From positions 1 through 64,000 of the forward strand of contig JAQJVL010002737.1 of NCBI GenBank assembly GCA_035578905.1: DNA of 64,000 nt. The letters run 5' to 3'. The notes under the pieces are model-generated. The model saw nothing but the letters and a program-made list of their open reading frames with translations. It searched no databases and had not been told where the DNA came from. The stretch comes from Stictocephala bisonia (lineage: Eukaryota; Arthropoda; Insecta; Hemiptera; Membracidae). Shown here one piece after another: positions 21,541 through 33,703 of this stretch. The translations under genes and the position numbers were made by a program. Every line of letters starts with the position of its first letter. Position 1 is the first letter of the stretch.

Positions 21541-23195
21541 ATGTATCTCGTATTTAAAATAAGAGTTTTTAATGAACTCTAAGAATAAATGCTTCCCGAT
21601 AAACATCTGGGTGTCATTCGACAAGATTTTTGCGACAAACTATCCATTTGAGTCCTTCACGCCCATTTTGCAAAGTAATTTTACCAACCTTACCCGGATA
21701 TATTTACATTTACAAATTTACTTGTAAATACTCAAACATTTACACATGTTAAAACTAACCTAAATTTTAGATAAACCAAGAGCAAATGGTACAAAGTGTT
21801 ATAAGTAAGCAAAGGAAGAATTTAAAATTATTAAAGATAAATATTTAGCAGGAATGATTTCCAGGAAACAATATGTTAAAGCTGCCAGCAAATGGTTTAA
21901 AAAAATGATAATGTAAGTTATTATTTCAGTACATTTTAAATTTTCAGCGTTACTGTTAATGCTGTTTTTAATAAATGAAATTTGTGTTGTCTTCCAAAAA
22001 AATTTTGATGTGTTTTTATGATTACACATAGTTTAGTAAATTTAAACTTAGATCTGCATTTAAAAACGAACTTAATTGCTATTTACATTATGTTCAGGTT
22101 CCTGCCTTGAAATGAAGATATAATGTTAAGGTTATGTAATAATTTTCAATAATACATCATAGTAGTACTCCAATTAATAATAACTAGTCATTATTTATAA
22201 TAGTATTAGTAAAGTTTCTATTTATAAAAATTTTTATTTATTTATGATAGGCCTACCATTATGGGAAACTTTATTACTAAGATATTTTTTTCACAGAAAA
22301 ACATTCAAACACTATAAATTGTGGGGGAAAATCTCTCTGTTGCAGTAGATTACATTTCTGTTTAACTCTGTAAACATTTGTAACTGGCCTGAAGTGTGCA
22401 TACAGGTTGAAGTATTTATAAAATATATTGCAAGTAAATATTTTACATATACATATGCGTGTGTGTGTGTGCAGGTTTGTGTGTATAACACTTATTACCT
22501 AATCTAAGTTTATAGTTTTCAAGCTTAAAAATACATTATGTTACTAAATTAATTAAGACAACTATTTCTTAAGAAATAAACAATATTTCGACAGTGTTAG
22601 TATGAGATAGAAAGTCATTGACTTCTTGCTTTACTCCAGCTGTAAGGAAACTGTTGTATATATACTTACTTAATATTATTTATTTGGGTCCTTTGGTATA
22701 AAAAACATACATTCTTTAAGTACAAAGTTCATTAAGACAGAAAGTATCAGTAGCTATAGATAAGGTAAATTGTATGATGTAAAAACATTAGTTACATAAA
22801 AGTAACATTTTCGTATAAGAGGGTAAATATTGTTTTCAATGTTGTTATTAATATAATAATATTAAGGCAACTAAAAGGAAGTACCATAATCATACTATTT
22901 TTTGAAAGTTTGAATATAAATTCAATGAATTTAATAAAACTTAAGTAAACAATACTATCAAACTACTTTCATGTTAACGCCCTTGTCTTGTTCCAAAGGC
23001 ATGTAGAATGGAGAACAACTGTCTGCAGATGCCTCACAGTTGGTTTCCTCAAATCTGACAGGGATTATATGGAAAGGGGCTCAATAGAATATTTGAGAAT
23101 TTCTCTTGTTGCGTAGGGGAATTGCAACTGTTGAGATAAACTGTTTCCAAAGGGATGTACAGTCTAGGCCAAAATTATTGAAGTAAAGCCAAGAG

Positions 23196-23246
23196 GTGTG
23201 AATTTGGATGTGGTTTCTGGTACCCTCAATGATGTGTGAATTTGGA
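23196..23246. repeat. Right arm of the inverted repeat pair
   Basis: See the arm at 21003. The two arms flank about 2.1 kb without transposase, so they may be the termini of a non-autonomous DNA element. Confidence 0.6.
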
Positions 23247-26158
23247 TACGTCCTTGCCATAGGGGTTGCATGGATTCTTCTTAGAACCCCTGGGTGGTTT
23301 CCTGATGGAATTTCAAAATGAAGATAGGCCTACTTGTTAACCAGAGACTTTAAGAATGTCCATGCAAAATTTCAGATGAATGGGTTAAGTAGTGTTTGCG
23401 TGATTGAGTAACACACACACAGACATCATTAGATTTTTATATAATAGTAAGATTTCTGATTGTAAATACTACATTGGTGACGAGGAAAAGGAAAATGGCA
23501 AATAATGAAGATTTGAAAACTTTCTACAATGCAAGAAATGTTCTTGTACAAAGTTGTTTGTACATGTATATCCTGTACATGCAACTTTATAAAATATATA
23601 AATTCAGATAAAATTAAAATCTATAAAAGATTATTAGGACTGGTTCACTCCAATACAAGACAAGATTGACTCACAAGTGAAAGAAGAAAATTTGCTAGAT
23701 GAAGTTGACTACAGAGATGTGAAATCAAAGATAAGTACCTAGAATTAACAGTTAAATAAAATGCTTAGTCTAATAAATCTGAAAGCATTAGTACATTGTA
23801 CCTTCCATTTTACAGGAAACAAAAACAGTTTTGTCACATACTAGACTTACAACTTACTATCCTGATGAATCGGTATCAAATTTTATTTGAAGGTTAGAAG
23901 TGTTCTTGCATCTTTAAACCCAGAATTTTTATGCAGATCTGAAAGTTGACACATTATTTAATGCACTAACACCACAACTGCATCAACAGTTATATGATAC
24001 ATGTGCTCCGGAAACCCATTTATCTAAGAGCTTTGAGGAATTAATATCCTTGCTAAGAGAATTTATTGATCCCCAACTAAGTATTTGGGCCCTACAGCAT
24101 AATAAAATTTATTAGCCAAACTCAACAGGAGCATGAAAATTTTATGAATTTCCTATAGCTTATAAAAATTTACTACCTATTTGTAGTTTTAGTTGCACTT
24201 GGTGAAAGAGTGTAGTATGCTTTTACAACTCCAATTTATTTGGGGTTAAGAGATACAGACATACAAACCAGGTTACTACAACAAAGATCACTCCTTTCAT
24301 ACAAGGAAGTAGTTGAAATTGTTTCTGCCAGAGAGATGGCAAAGAAAGATTAACTTGATGAGTAAAACTAATTAGTAACTGATACATTAAAGAGAACAGG
24401 ATTCACAAATAAAACAACAATTAATTCAGTCCACATCTTCAACCATCAAAGTTAGCCTTCAACCGATAAAGTGGAATATATTATTACATGTGTGGTTCAG
24501 CTGAACACCAAGCTAACAAATGCAAGTTTTCTAATACAATGTGTTACAACTGTAACAAGATGGACCATTTAGCTTGAGTCTGTATGCAAGATGAAGGTGA
24601 AAAAAGACTGATCAACATCAGGCTGAATATCAAGAAAGTCATAATGAAATTGAAAAATGGCTTTATTGACAAAGTGTACAAATGGCGAGGTAATGGAGAC
24701 AGCATACATGAAATAAATACAGTATGTTGGTTGAATGTAATAATGATAAGTATATGATCAGTGTAGAAATAGAAGGAAATTAGTGTCAATGGAAACAGGA
24801 GCAGTATTGAGTAAAATTTTGTTTGATTTTATTAGACTTACTATTATTAATAATAGAATTTCAATACAAATGTATAACTGAGAGCTTACACTGATGAATT
24901 AATAAAGCCAAGAGGCATAGCATTTATTAAAGGTCTCTAGAGTTTGTTGGGAAATTGTTAAATATTCAATTTTTGACACTGTTGAAAAGTTTGGGTTACA
25001 TGATAATGAACAGTTGTTCAACTTCAAGACGGATGCATATTTTAAAGGTGGAAAATTTGATACCAGAATCTCTGTAACAAAGTCCTAAAGGAGCTCCATT
25101 CTGGCCATTTGGGTATTACTTGCATGAAAACCCTGGCAAGTAGCCATTGCACTTGGAAGAACATTGATGCTGACATAGAGGGAATTGTTGAACAGTGCAG
25201 ACAATCTTGCCTTAAACAGAATGAGCCTACCAAGAAAACAAGCCATCCATGGCAACCACCCTGCAGACCTTGGGAAAGACTCCACATTTTGCATTGAATT
25301 TCATTTTGAAGCTGCTGCAGCTTTTATTGACAGTATGAAACTTCTAGTAGTATCTATCTACCACTCACCAGCTGGCGATCCAGTTTCCTTACTTAACATT
25401 CTCGAAACTTTTTTATTTCAACTAACAAAATTTAAAAACTACACCATTATAGTAGGAGGTGACTTTAACTCCAATTTTGATGTAACATCAAAGAAGAAAA
25501 CTGCAAAACTTTTTGTTAATATGCTAAGACAGTTTGATTTTTATTGTGTAAACAAGGCACCTACTAGAGGAAAAAACTGCTTGGATAATATTTTTGTAAA
25601 CTGTAATTTTAATAGAATTCTATCTGTCAACTCATTTGTTTTCCCTTTTTCTGACCATGATGGTATTGTAGCTAATTTAAACCCTACTAGGCCTTCTGGC
25701 AAAGTATTAAACTGTAATGTCAATCTAAATCCAATTGTATCGAACCGGCCTCTAAGTTTTTGTCTGCCTCACTCTAATGTTTTAACTCTAAAAATTAATT
25801 TACAATCATGACTGGGACTATATTACTGAACCACACACCACTGCAGATCGTCTATTTCAAAAATGTTTCAATATTCTTATTAATAACATTAATTCTCTTT
25901 TAAAACTTAAAAAATACAAGCAAAGCTCTAAAAACTCATGTAATGTATGGTACTCAGCCAAACTTAATGCAATGAAAGAAAGACATATTCCTTCATAATT
26001 TACACGAAAAAAGTAGGCCTATTGATGAAACTCTGAATCAGACGTACTGTACTGTAAAAGCACAATTTAAGGAGGCAATAAAGAATGCCAAACTTTCATA
26101 CAATGCGAACCTTATTCAAAGAAGCATGAATAAATCGAGAACAGCTTGGAACATCATT

Positions 26159-27240
26159 TTTTATTTTATTTCCCACGGTTTAACCAATTTTACAAAAGTA
26201 CAATAACATACAAGATGGCAGTCTATGATTCACGTTACTTACTATGATTATGAACTATAACTGTCAATCAAACACTTCAGTAACAACAAATTAAAATAGT
26301 CTGAACAGTCCAATAGCATAATAAGTGGAGTGTGTAACCATCGTGTGACAATACAATAAATTCTACAAATAGTAACAGCAACAAAGATCTAATAAATAAA
26401 TAACCCAAGTAGAATATACAGATATAACAGATACAATAAATAATAACAATAAATAACAAATGTAGTAATAAATAAGAATAGATAACATAAATAAAATATA
26501 AAAAAGGTAACAATAATAATTATATATAAATACGTGAAGTTGGGGAGAAATGATTGTGAAATTTCAGAGTGCTTATAGGTGTAGGAAAGTGCGAAAAGTG
26601 AGGAGACCATGCCCCCACATACACAGGTGTAGCCCTTTAACGCAGCTACCTAAAGATGGAACAATCACTACACTGGTATTAAAAGTGAAATATGCAATGT
26701 GGGGAGACCATGCCCCCAACAACCCAAGTGTGGCCCTTTAACGCAGCCACCAAGCACCCACTTCACAGAAACTAACTCCACCAGAAACCAATTCCAATCC
26801 ACTTTTACAAAGAAGACTCTACTCTCCATTGTTGTTAGCCAGGGATAGGACCAGACGTCGAAAAGTTCCCAAGGAGTTAGAGAAGAAATCCACCACATTG
26901 CAGGCCTCGTTACCAGCTCTCAGCATTCTGGGAATAGGACTATGAAGAAGGTAGTTTGTATTTCTGTATCTGATCTCAAAAAGGTAATGCGATCTAGTAG
27001 GTGAGGGGACTCTAAAGTTAACCAGTTGTAGCAAATGAGGACAATCAATATCACCATTGATCAGCTTGTAGAGGAATAACACATCGGCAACTTGTCGTCT
27101 AGAAATCAGAGGCATAAGACCTAGGTTGGTTTCAATGTCGGCAATAGGGACCTCTCTATAGGCATAGCCATTCTTCACACCCAGCATTCTTATAAATCGT
27201 CTCTGGATGGACTGAAATAAATAATTTTTTCTCATGACTA
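26159..27240 (-). mobile_element. Second LINE, 3' part, inserted in the first LINE
   Basis: Minus-strand 27235-26819 encodes the post-RT domain (SIQRRFIRMLGVKNGYAYRE, DVLFLYKLINGDIDCPHLL, NSPIPRMLRAG-like), typical of RTE/CR1/jockey C-termini and of a different lineage from the host LINE. The 3' UTR (26818-26159) contains a 57-bp block twice at 101-bp spacing (near 26598 and 26699, GAGACCATGCCCCCA) and ends in an A-rich tail. It is 5'-truncated, next to the G-rich array. Confidence 0.75.
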
Positions 27241-27291
27241 ATTCCTCATATCTGCTAGTGGCATTAATAAATCATACTACACCTAGAGTAT

Positions 27292-27520
27292 CGTACACAT
27301 ACAGTGGTATAGTCCCACCCGCCCGCCAATACACGTTCAGTGGTATTGACCCACCCACCCATCCATACACGTTCAGTGATATTGACCCACCCACCCATAC
27401 ACACAGTAGTATTGACCCACCCATACACGTACAGTGGTATTGACCCACCCGCCCGCCAGTACACGTACAGTGGTATTGACCCGCCGAACCACCCATACAC
27501 GTTCAGTGATATTGACCCAC
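27292..27520. repeat. 36-bp G/C-rich minisatellite (locus B)
   Basis: Six to seven units in one orientation, CCCACCCGCCCGCC or CCCACCCACCC followed by ATACACGTTCAG/ATACACGTACAG and TGGTATTGA. It lies between the second LINE and the point where the first LINE resumes. Same family as loci A and C. Confidence 0.9.
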
Positions 27521-29350
27521 CCTTTTATTGAAGTAATTTTATTTTATTGAAGTAATTAAAGAATGTAAGGGTCATCCGAATGATAATATCATATCCATCA
27601 ATCCTAATACCTTTAATCAGTATTTCATTGACTCAATAGAAGAAATAAAGAGCCAAATAAGCGAGGGCGTAACTTGCACTGAATTTCTAAACAGAAATCA
27701 TAGACCTCGCTCAGTAGTCTTCACGTGGAAATCTCTTACACCTGAGGATATAATAAAGGCAGCTGAGAGGTTGAAGAGCTCTGAAAGCACTGATGTCTAT
27801 TACATGTCCAACCAGTGGCGGTTTTTCCATTTGAGCACATGAGCCCCCTAGAGTAAAAATATAATTAAAATACTTTCTTATTGAATGCACAACATAAATA
27901 ACATTCAGTTAATACAGAGTAAACGAATTAACAACAATGACGCGTTAAACGCGAAGCGAATCGAGCAGAGACGCGCGGACAGTGCAGGTGCGGTGAGCTG
28001 CCTGCATCTAAGCGGGGATAGGCGAGGGGTATGCGGTGGGAGGCGGGTCTCATATAACAGCGTGGGTGCACCTGCACCAGCCAGTAGTGCGACGGCAAGT
28101 CGCAGGTGTGTACATATAATCTCGTTTCGTTGCGTATCCGCTGTGTGAATGTCGTTATGACCGCTGTTTGTGTTAATATTGTGTCTCTTTTGTGTTCTGT
28201 TTTGTTACAGGGATTCGTATGTGAGTGTTTTGTAATATTTTATTATTCATTTGATTATTATGGCAGTGACAGTAACTGAACTTAAAGAACTTGGGTTTTC
28301 TAACTTGTCTCTCGAAAGAAAGGTTGAAATTAAAGTAAGTAGAAAACCGACCCCCCAACTTAACATTGTTCACATAACCAAAGGTAAGAATAGAGACTTT
28401 AAGAGGGAATTCAATCAAAACGTATATGCCAGAACCCCATGGATTTGTGGATGTGAACAAAGCAAAAGTAAGAGTAAAAGACAAAAGTAGAAGAAGGGGA
28501 AGATTTTATTGCTTCCCCTGTTTACTTTTTTCGAAGCAAACTGGTGAATCTAACTGGGTAAAATATGGGGTTGCTGATCTTTCCCATTTGCAATCAAAAA
28601 TCAGAAAACATGAATGTTCTCAGTCACACTTAAACTCAGTTTTGGAATTTAATATTTTGGGCAAGTTAGACATTCGACAGCAGCTAGACAGTGCTTACAG
28701 GGAAAATATTAAAAAGCACAACAAACAGGTTACTGTACTAAAAATTGTTATGTGCTTTCCAAACTAACCGATTGTATTAATTTTTGTGGGGCGTTTGAGT
28801 TGGCACTCAGAGGCCGTCGTGAGCAAGATGATTCTTCAAATCCTGGCGTTTTTAGGGGACTAGTAAATTTCTCAGCAGAATTTGATGCTTCTTTGAAAGA
28901 ACATCTGGACAATGCAACAGTGTTTAAAGGTAGGCTACATCTAAAAGTATCCAAAACGAATTGCTTGATTGCATGCTTGCCGTTTGCCAGGACAACATAA
29001 AACAAGAGATAAAAACTACTAGGTTTTTATCGTTGATCGCTGATGGAACTACTGACATTTCATCAACATTTCAATTAGTCTTAGTTTTCCGCTATGTCTT
29101 GCCTGATGGCCAACCTGTAGAACGATTTTGGCAGTTTGTTCAACCCACTGGTCACAATGCTGACTCAATAGCTAGATGTATTAAAAGTGCAATACAAAGT
29201 GTTGTAGACGATCCAAGCAAACTTATATCACAAAGCTATGATGGCGCTAGTGTAATGAGTGGACATCATACAGGGGTACAGATTCTTGTTAAGCAAATGT
29301 ATCCCCACGCATTTTATGTTCATTGCTATGCACACCAACTGAATTTGGTA

Positions 29351-29869
29351 CTTAAAGTGGTTTATATACCTGCATTCAAGTAATCCAAGTCGTTGCTTCT
29401 GCAACCGGTTTCAACTCGTCATGAGAGTCATCTTCAGGCCGTACAAGGATGTAATAAAATGTGATCACTTCATATGAAGGTCGTCACGAACACATAACGA
29501 ATAACGGACACTATGAATATACGAACACATAACAAAACACTTAAAAACGTTGACATTAATGAACAACTAAAAATTCGCGACGCGTGCCGGGCTGGAGCAC
29601 ACGTCGCGAATTTTTAGATGTTCATTAATGTCAACGTTTTTAAGTGTTTTGTTATGTGTTCGTATATTCATAGTGTCCGTTATTCGTTATGTGTTCGTGA
29701 CGACCTTCATATGAAGTGATCACATTTTATTACATCCTTGTACGGCCTGAAGATGACTCTCATGACGAGTTGAAACCGGTTGCAGAAGCAACGACTTGGA
29801 TTACTTGAATGCAGGTATATAAACCACTTTAAGTATTGAACAGTGATCCGGAGGCTAATCCCCCAAAAA
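29351..29869. mobile_element. Palindromic Penelope-like insertion inside the hAT transposase
   Basis: 519 bp flanked by the 11-bp duplication TGAATTTGGTA (29340-29350 and 29870-29880). Positions 29351-29833 form an almost perfect palindrome with arms of about 230 bp around a GC-rich centre near 29592. Each arm carries a hammerhead-like block (29402-29438 inverted; 29747-29781 direct), the type of motif known from Penelope-like element termini. A 36-bp non-palindromic tail (TGATCCGGAGGCTAATCCCC part) follows. No coding sequence remains. Family assignment is by analogy with 40176-41420. Confidence 0.7.
29747..29781 (+). ncRNA. Hammerhead-ribozyme-like motif (candidate)
   Basis: CTGAAGA fits the hammerhead core C3-U4-G5-A6-N7-G8-A9. 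It is followed by a stem (GACTC ... GAGTT), then GAAA and ACCGGTT, which could form the two-base-pair stem III with U-H cleavage site seen in minimal Penelope ribozymes. Stem I pairing is short (two clear pairs). Activity is inferred and untested. Confidence 0.35.
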
Positions 29870-32800
29870 TGAATTTGGTAGTTGGACAGGCTACAAGCCA
29901 AAACCAACAAGTGAGAATTTTGTTTCAAATTTGAGTGATTTGACCAACTTCTTTAGCAATTCTCCACAAAGAGTTGCGGTTTTTAACACAATAGTTGGCA
30001 GAAGAATCCCTCGTGCTTCCGCAACTAGATGGAACTTCAAGAGCTGTACAGTCAACACTGTGTATGAATACAGAGAAGATTTAATTGCTTGCATGGAGGA
30101 AATAGAGGCCTCATCACATCAAGCAATCACTATCACCAAAGCAGGAGCAATCAGACGTATGTTAGAGGATCCCAACTTTATATTTTGGCTCATAGTATTC
30201 CATAAAAGCATGCCCCATGTTGATATTTTGTATAATCAACTACAGCTTACATACACCGATGCTGTGCGAACAAAGAAAAATGTCGAAACATTTATTGAAT
30301 GCGTCGAAAAAGAAAGGCAAAACATGGATAGTGTCAAAATTGATGTTGATCAACTCCTATGCCTGTGAAAAGAGCCCGACGTGATGTAAATATTCATGTG
30401 ACGAGGACAATTGCCGCAAAAGAGGTGTGTGATGTTATTTCCAATCAAATAAAAGAGAGATACTCCTTTTTGACACACCATTCAGCGGTTTCTCTGTTTG
30501 ATTCAAAAAAGTTCACGCACTATGAGAAAACGTTTCCCATTCAACTTTTGGAAGAAACAGTGCAGATGTATTCATTTTTAGACAAAGAACGATTGAAAAC
30601 AGAACTTTCAGTGATTTACAAACGAAAAGATTTTCAAGTCATGAAACAATGGGACTGTGCCGTTGTTACAGTTCGTTATTGAGAATGGCTTACAGACTTC
30701 ATTTTCAGAAACTCACAAACTTTTGACCATTGTTTCTACCATCCCTATGTCTACTGCAGAGTCGGAACGGTGCTTTTCGACCTTAAAAAGCATCAAAACT
30801 TTTTTGAGAAGTACCATGGGGCAAGAAAGACTAACAGCGTTGGCTATGTTGTCTGTGGAAAAGGGTATGATCAGGAGTATACCTAACTTTAATGTGCGTG
30901 TAATCGATGTTTTTGCTAGGCAAAAAGAAAGAAGGATGGACTTCAACTTTAAAAACTGTACATGAACTAATCATCTTACAAAGAATGTTTCTGGAGAAAA
31001 ACTGTGTATAAATTGCTGAACTATGATTTCATGAAACATTTAGTTAATTTTCAATTAGCCTATTTAACCTATTTTCAACGTTACTTATAACCTTACATTT
31101 TTCTTTGTATCAATAAAAATAAGATTGTATTCACATAATCTTTCTTTTATTTGCCTTTTCATAAATATTTTGTTAGCCAAATAAACCAATAAATTAGTTA
31201 TATTTGCTAATAACTTTCTGGGCTATAAGCAATTATTAAAATGCAAGTAGTCAAATATCGTAGCAAATTTTAAGGAGTTTCTTTTTAGGAATTATTCATT
31301 CCACAGCACGAAATAACTCACAGTCTTATACCCTTTTACAAAAAAATCAATTTGATGTTATAAAGAGCCTAAAAGTACTGAAATATTTTGTTTACTATTA
31401 TATTGAGCCGAGAACTATGTTGGCAACGTGTTAATTATCTAATCCTACTGTTATTTTCTTGTGTGCACCCCTGTGACCACTTATCAGGAGCCGCCACTGT
31501 GTCCAACAATGTGCTTAAACAAGTGATACCAAGTTTTGCTATCCCACTTACAATTTGTATTAATAAATGCCTACAAGTAGGGGTGTTTCCTGAGCCTCTA
31601 AAATTATCCAGAGTCTGTCCTATTTATAAAAAAGGACCAAGAGACAAACCAAGTAGCTTTCGTCCCATCTCTGTGATTCCAGCAATTTCTAAATTATTTG
31701 AGGTTTTAGTCTATGACCAAACTATCCATTTTTTAGATACAAACAATCTTCTTAATGCACCCCAGTTTGGTTTCAGACAGGGACTTTCCACAACTGAGGC
31801 AATAGATAAATTGATAAGAGAAGTTCTTCAGGCTTTTGAAAATAAGGTCATTGCTCGGGCCACCCTCTGTGACCTGAGAAAGGCCTTTGATTCTGTTAAT
31901 CACTCTGACCTCTTAATAAAATTAAAGCATTATGGTTTCACTGGCCCTTCACTTAAATTCTTTCATTCATATTTAAAAAATCGTAAACAAATAGTTTACA
32001 TAGATGGTGTCTGGTCACAAGAGGCTCATGTCAAGTACGCTGTACCTCAGGGTTCTGTACTTGGCCCCCTCCTTTTTCTAATTACAATAAATGATTTGCC
32101 CCTCTCAGTTAACTCTAAAACAATCCTCTATGCAGATGACTCGACTTTCATAAGCACTGGCAACAATTTAAAAGAATTAAATGAAATAGTTAAAAACACA
32201 ATTTTAAATGCTTCCCTTTGGTTTCAGTCCAACGGATTTCTTTTAAACAAGAGTAAAACCCAAAATATTCTATTTACATTAAAACATCTTAATACCGAAC
32301 TTGTTGATCTTGAAGAAGAATTTTTGTCTTCTGTCAAATTTCTTGGGGTGCAGCTCGATTCTCAATTGAATTGGACACCACATATAGAACAACTGTCTGT
32401 CAGGCTTTCCAGGGTTCTTTATCTTCTGAGATGCCTTATCTTTCATATTCCAACAAATTTTGTACGCTCAACTTATTTTGCTTACTTTCGATCTTTACTT
32501 AGATATGGCCTCATTTTTTGGGGGAATTGCTCTAAGGTCACGAGATTTTAATTTTACAAAAAAAGCCTTAAGAATCATTACAGATTCAGAACACTTAGAA
32601 CACTGCAAGCCACTTTTTATTAGTCAAGGAATTCTGACTATTATCAACCTTTACATCTACGACCTAACTCTATATGTTCTGAAAAATTCTGATTTATTGA
32701 AGTTTAATTCTGAAGTTCACTGCTATAATACTCGCAGTAAAGAACTAGCTTCAATAGCCTATTGTAGGCTAACTAAAACCATAAATAGTCACACTACAGT

Positions 32801-33508
32801 AGCTCTTCAGCTATATAATGTGCTAAAGCCCCTAATTAAAAAGCATCCTGAAAGTAAATTTAAAAAACTGTTTTACTCCTGGCTTTTAAACAACCCTTTT
32901 TACTGCCTCCAAGAGTTTTACTCTATCCTTCGTGCTGATAGTTTTTAAATTAGACACAATTTAAGTACATATTTAAATAGGAAACAGTTTTGCATAATCT
33001 TTTTTATTTGAAATTTAAATTGTATAAACTAGTAGGTCTACTTTAATGATTTACTGTCTACTATGTATCATAAATTGTTCTGTATCTATTTATCATTTTG
33101 TATGGGTTTTGGATTAATTATTAGTTAGTGTTTAAAGTGCATTAAATTATTTGTTGTTTTAGTGTTTGTTCATGGATTATTGTTTTGCAGTGGTATCTTA
33201 CCATGCTTCATTTGTTTTCCTATGGTCTTTTTATGCATCTACATTTTGGCAAACATTAATTAATTTTTGAAAGCCCATTCTGACTGTATTTCATGACTGA
33301 CTTCTGTAATTATAATTCAGTTAAGCTTAGATTAATATTTATGACTTGGCAGCTATTGCTGTATACTGTATTGACTTTGTCAAAAATTTGTACAAATTCG
33401 TATGACAATAAAGATTTATTATTATTGATTTTGCTGGGCCAAAGAATGGTAAATGGTATTTTATTGCAGTTAAAGCTTTTACTTAGTTTCAGTTATATGT
33501 ACTGTAGT

Positions 33509-33557
33509 TATATATAATCTTAGTAGGTTGAGAGTAAGCCTACTAAGATTATATATA
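33509..33557. repeat. Perfect hairpin within the gypsy integrase remnant
   Basis: ATAATCTTAGTAGG (left) pairs with CCTACTAAGATTAT (right), extended by an AT stretch to about 19 bp, with the 11-base loop TTGAGAGTAAG. It interrupts the integrase frame and may be a tiny insertion or a templated inverted duplication. Confidence 0.7.
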
Positions 33558-33703
33558 CTGAATTTTGTATAAGAGAATTCAGGAAGACATTTGCTAATTT
33601 TGGGCTTCCTATGTTGATAGTCACTGACAGTGGTAGTCAGTTTAAATCAAACTATTTTGGACACTTCTTAAGGGTAAATTGAGTCTCTTAAGACCACTGC
33701 ACC

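Larger units (their letters stand above)
20480..23455 (+). mobile_element. Composite repeat region with RTE-like outer ends
   Basis: The left edge ATTACTAGCACAGTCCCACG (20480) and the right part 23255-23455 resemble insect RTE/SINE termini; the right part has ATGCAAAATTTCAGATGAAT, GTGATTGAGTAACACACAC and a final ATAATAGTAAGAT. Inside are an inverted pair at 21003-21050 and 23196-23246 and a dispersed repeat at 21409-21540. No transposase or RT frame is visible between them. Whether this is one element or several is not settled. Confidence 0.35.
28261..30965 (+). pseudogene. hAT transposase, TTF zinc-finger / DUF4371 / hAT dimerisation type
   Basis: This ZMYM1-like hAT transposase would cut and paste the element. 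In order: a TTF-type zinc finger (TPWICGCEQ ... RFYCFPCLLFSK ... KHECSQSHL, 28430-28640); the DUF4371/RNase-H-like core with FLSLIADGTTDISS and ISQSYDGASVMSGH (candidate catalytic Asp residues); HCYAHQLNLVL at 29320; the middle region with RIPRASATRWNFKSC; and the C-terminal dimerisation domain STAESERCFSTLKSIKTFLR (30755-30830), stop at 30963. Frameshifts occur near 28480, 28745, 29930, 30365 and 30640, and a Penelope-type insertion splits it at 29351. It is therefore inactive, though only lightly decayed. Confidence 0.88.
27813..31499 (+). mobile_element. hAT-superfamily DNA transposon, complete ends
   Basis: 3687 bp, bounded by terminal inverted repeats beginning CAGTGGCGG on both sides and flanked by the exact 8-bp duplication TGTCCAAC (27805-27812 and 31500-31507). 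Eight-base duplications are the hAT hallmark. Removing the element and one duplication restores the LINE reading frame, so this insertion is young relative to the LINE. The 5' region (27940-28130) is GC-rich, and a TTTTGTTACAG acceptor precedes the coding part, so a 5' UTR intron is possible. The transposase is broken (see its own entry). Confidence 0.93.
25289..33423 (+). mobile_element. LINE (endonuclease + RT), 5'-truncated, carrying nested insertions
   Basis: Pieces at 25289-26158, 27549-27812 and 31508-33423 form one LINE. The first has the apurinic-type endonuclease (VVSIYHSP, VGGDFNSN, SDHDGIVANL). The second is the linker. The third is the RT, with FRPISVIPAISKLFEVLVY, LRKAFDSVNHSDLLIKL, VPQGSVLGPLLFL and LYADDSTF. 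After one frameshift near 32540 comes the C-terminal domain with CYNTRSKELASIAYCRL, stop at 32946. The 3' end is AATAAAGATTTATTATTATT. The reading frame runs cleanly across the hAT insertion site. Compared with the other LINEs here this copy is well preserved. Jockey/CR1-like group; clade not resolved. Confidence 0.9.
23490..33660 (+). mobile_element. Ty3/gypsy LTR retrotransposon relic, split by later insertions
   Basis: Gag-Pol parts occur in order. A putative gag start is at about 23493. Gag sequence with FEELISLLREFIDPQLS lies near 24040. A zinc knuckle CYNCNKMDHLAxVC is at about 24543, preceded by a second C-x-C cluster. A degenerate protease with METGAVLSKILFDF (active-site D replaced by E) is near 24790, followed by KPRGIAF. 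RT and RNase H are missing. The integrase zinc-binding region (25109-25288) ends HPWQPPCRPWERLH. The integrase core resumes at 33424 (DFAGPKNGKWYFIAVKAF) and reaches VTDSGSQFKSNYFG near 33620. No LTRs were recognised. The copy is long dead; the LINE between 25289 and 33423 inserted into its integrase. Confidence 0.8.
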
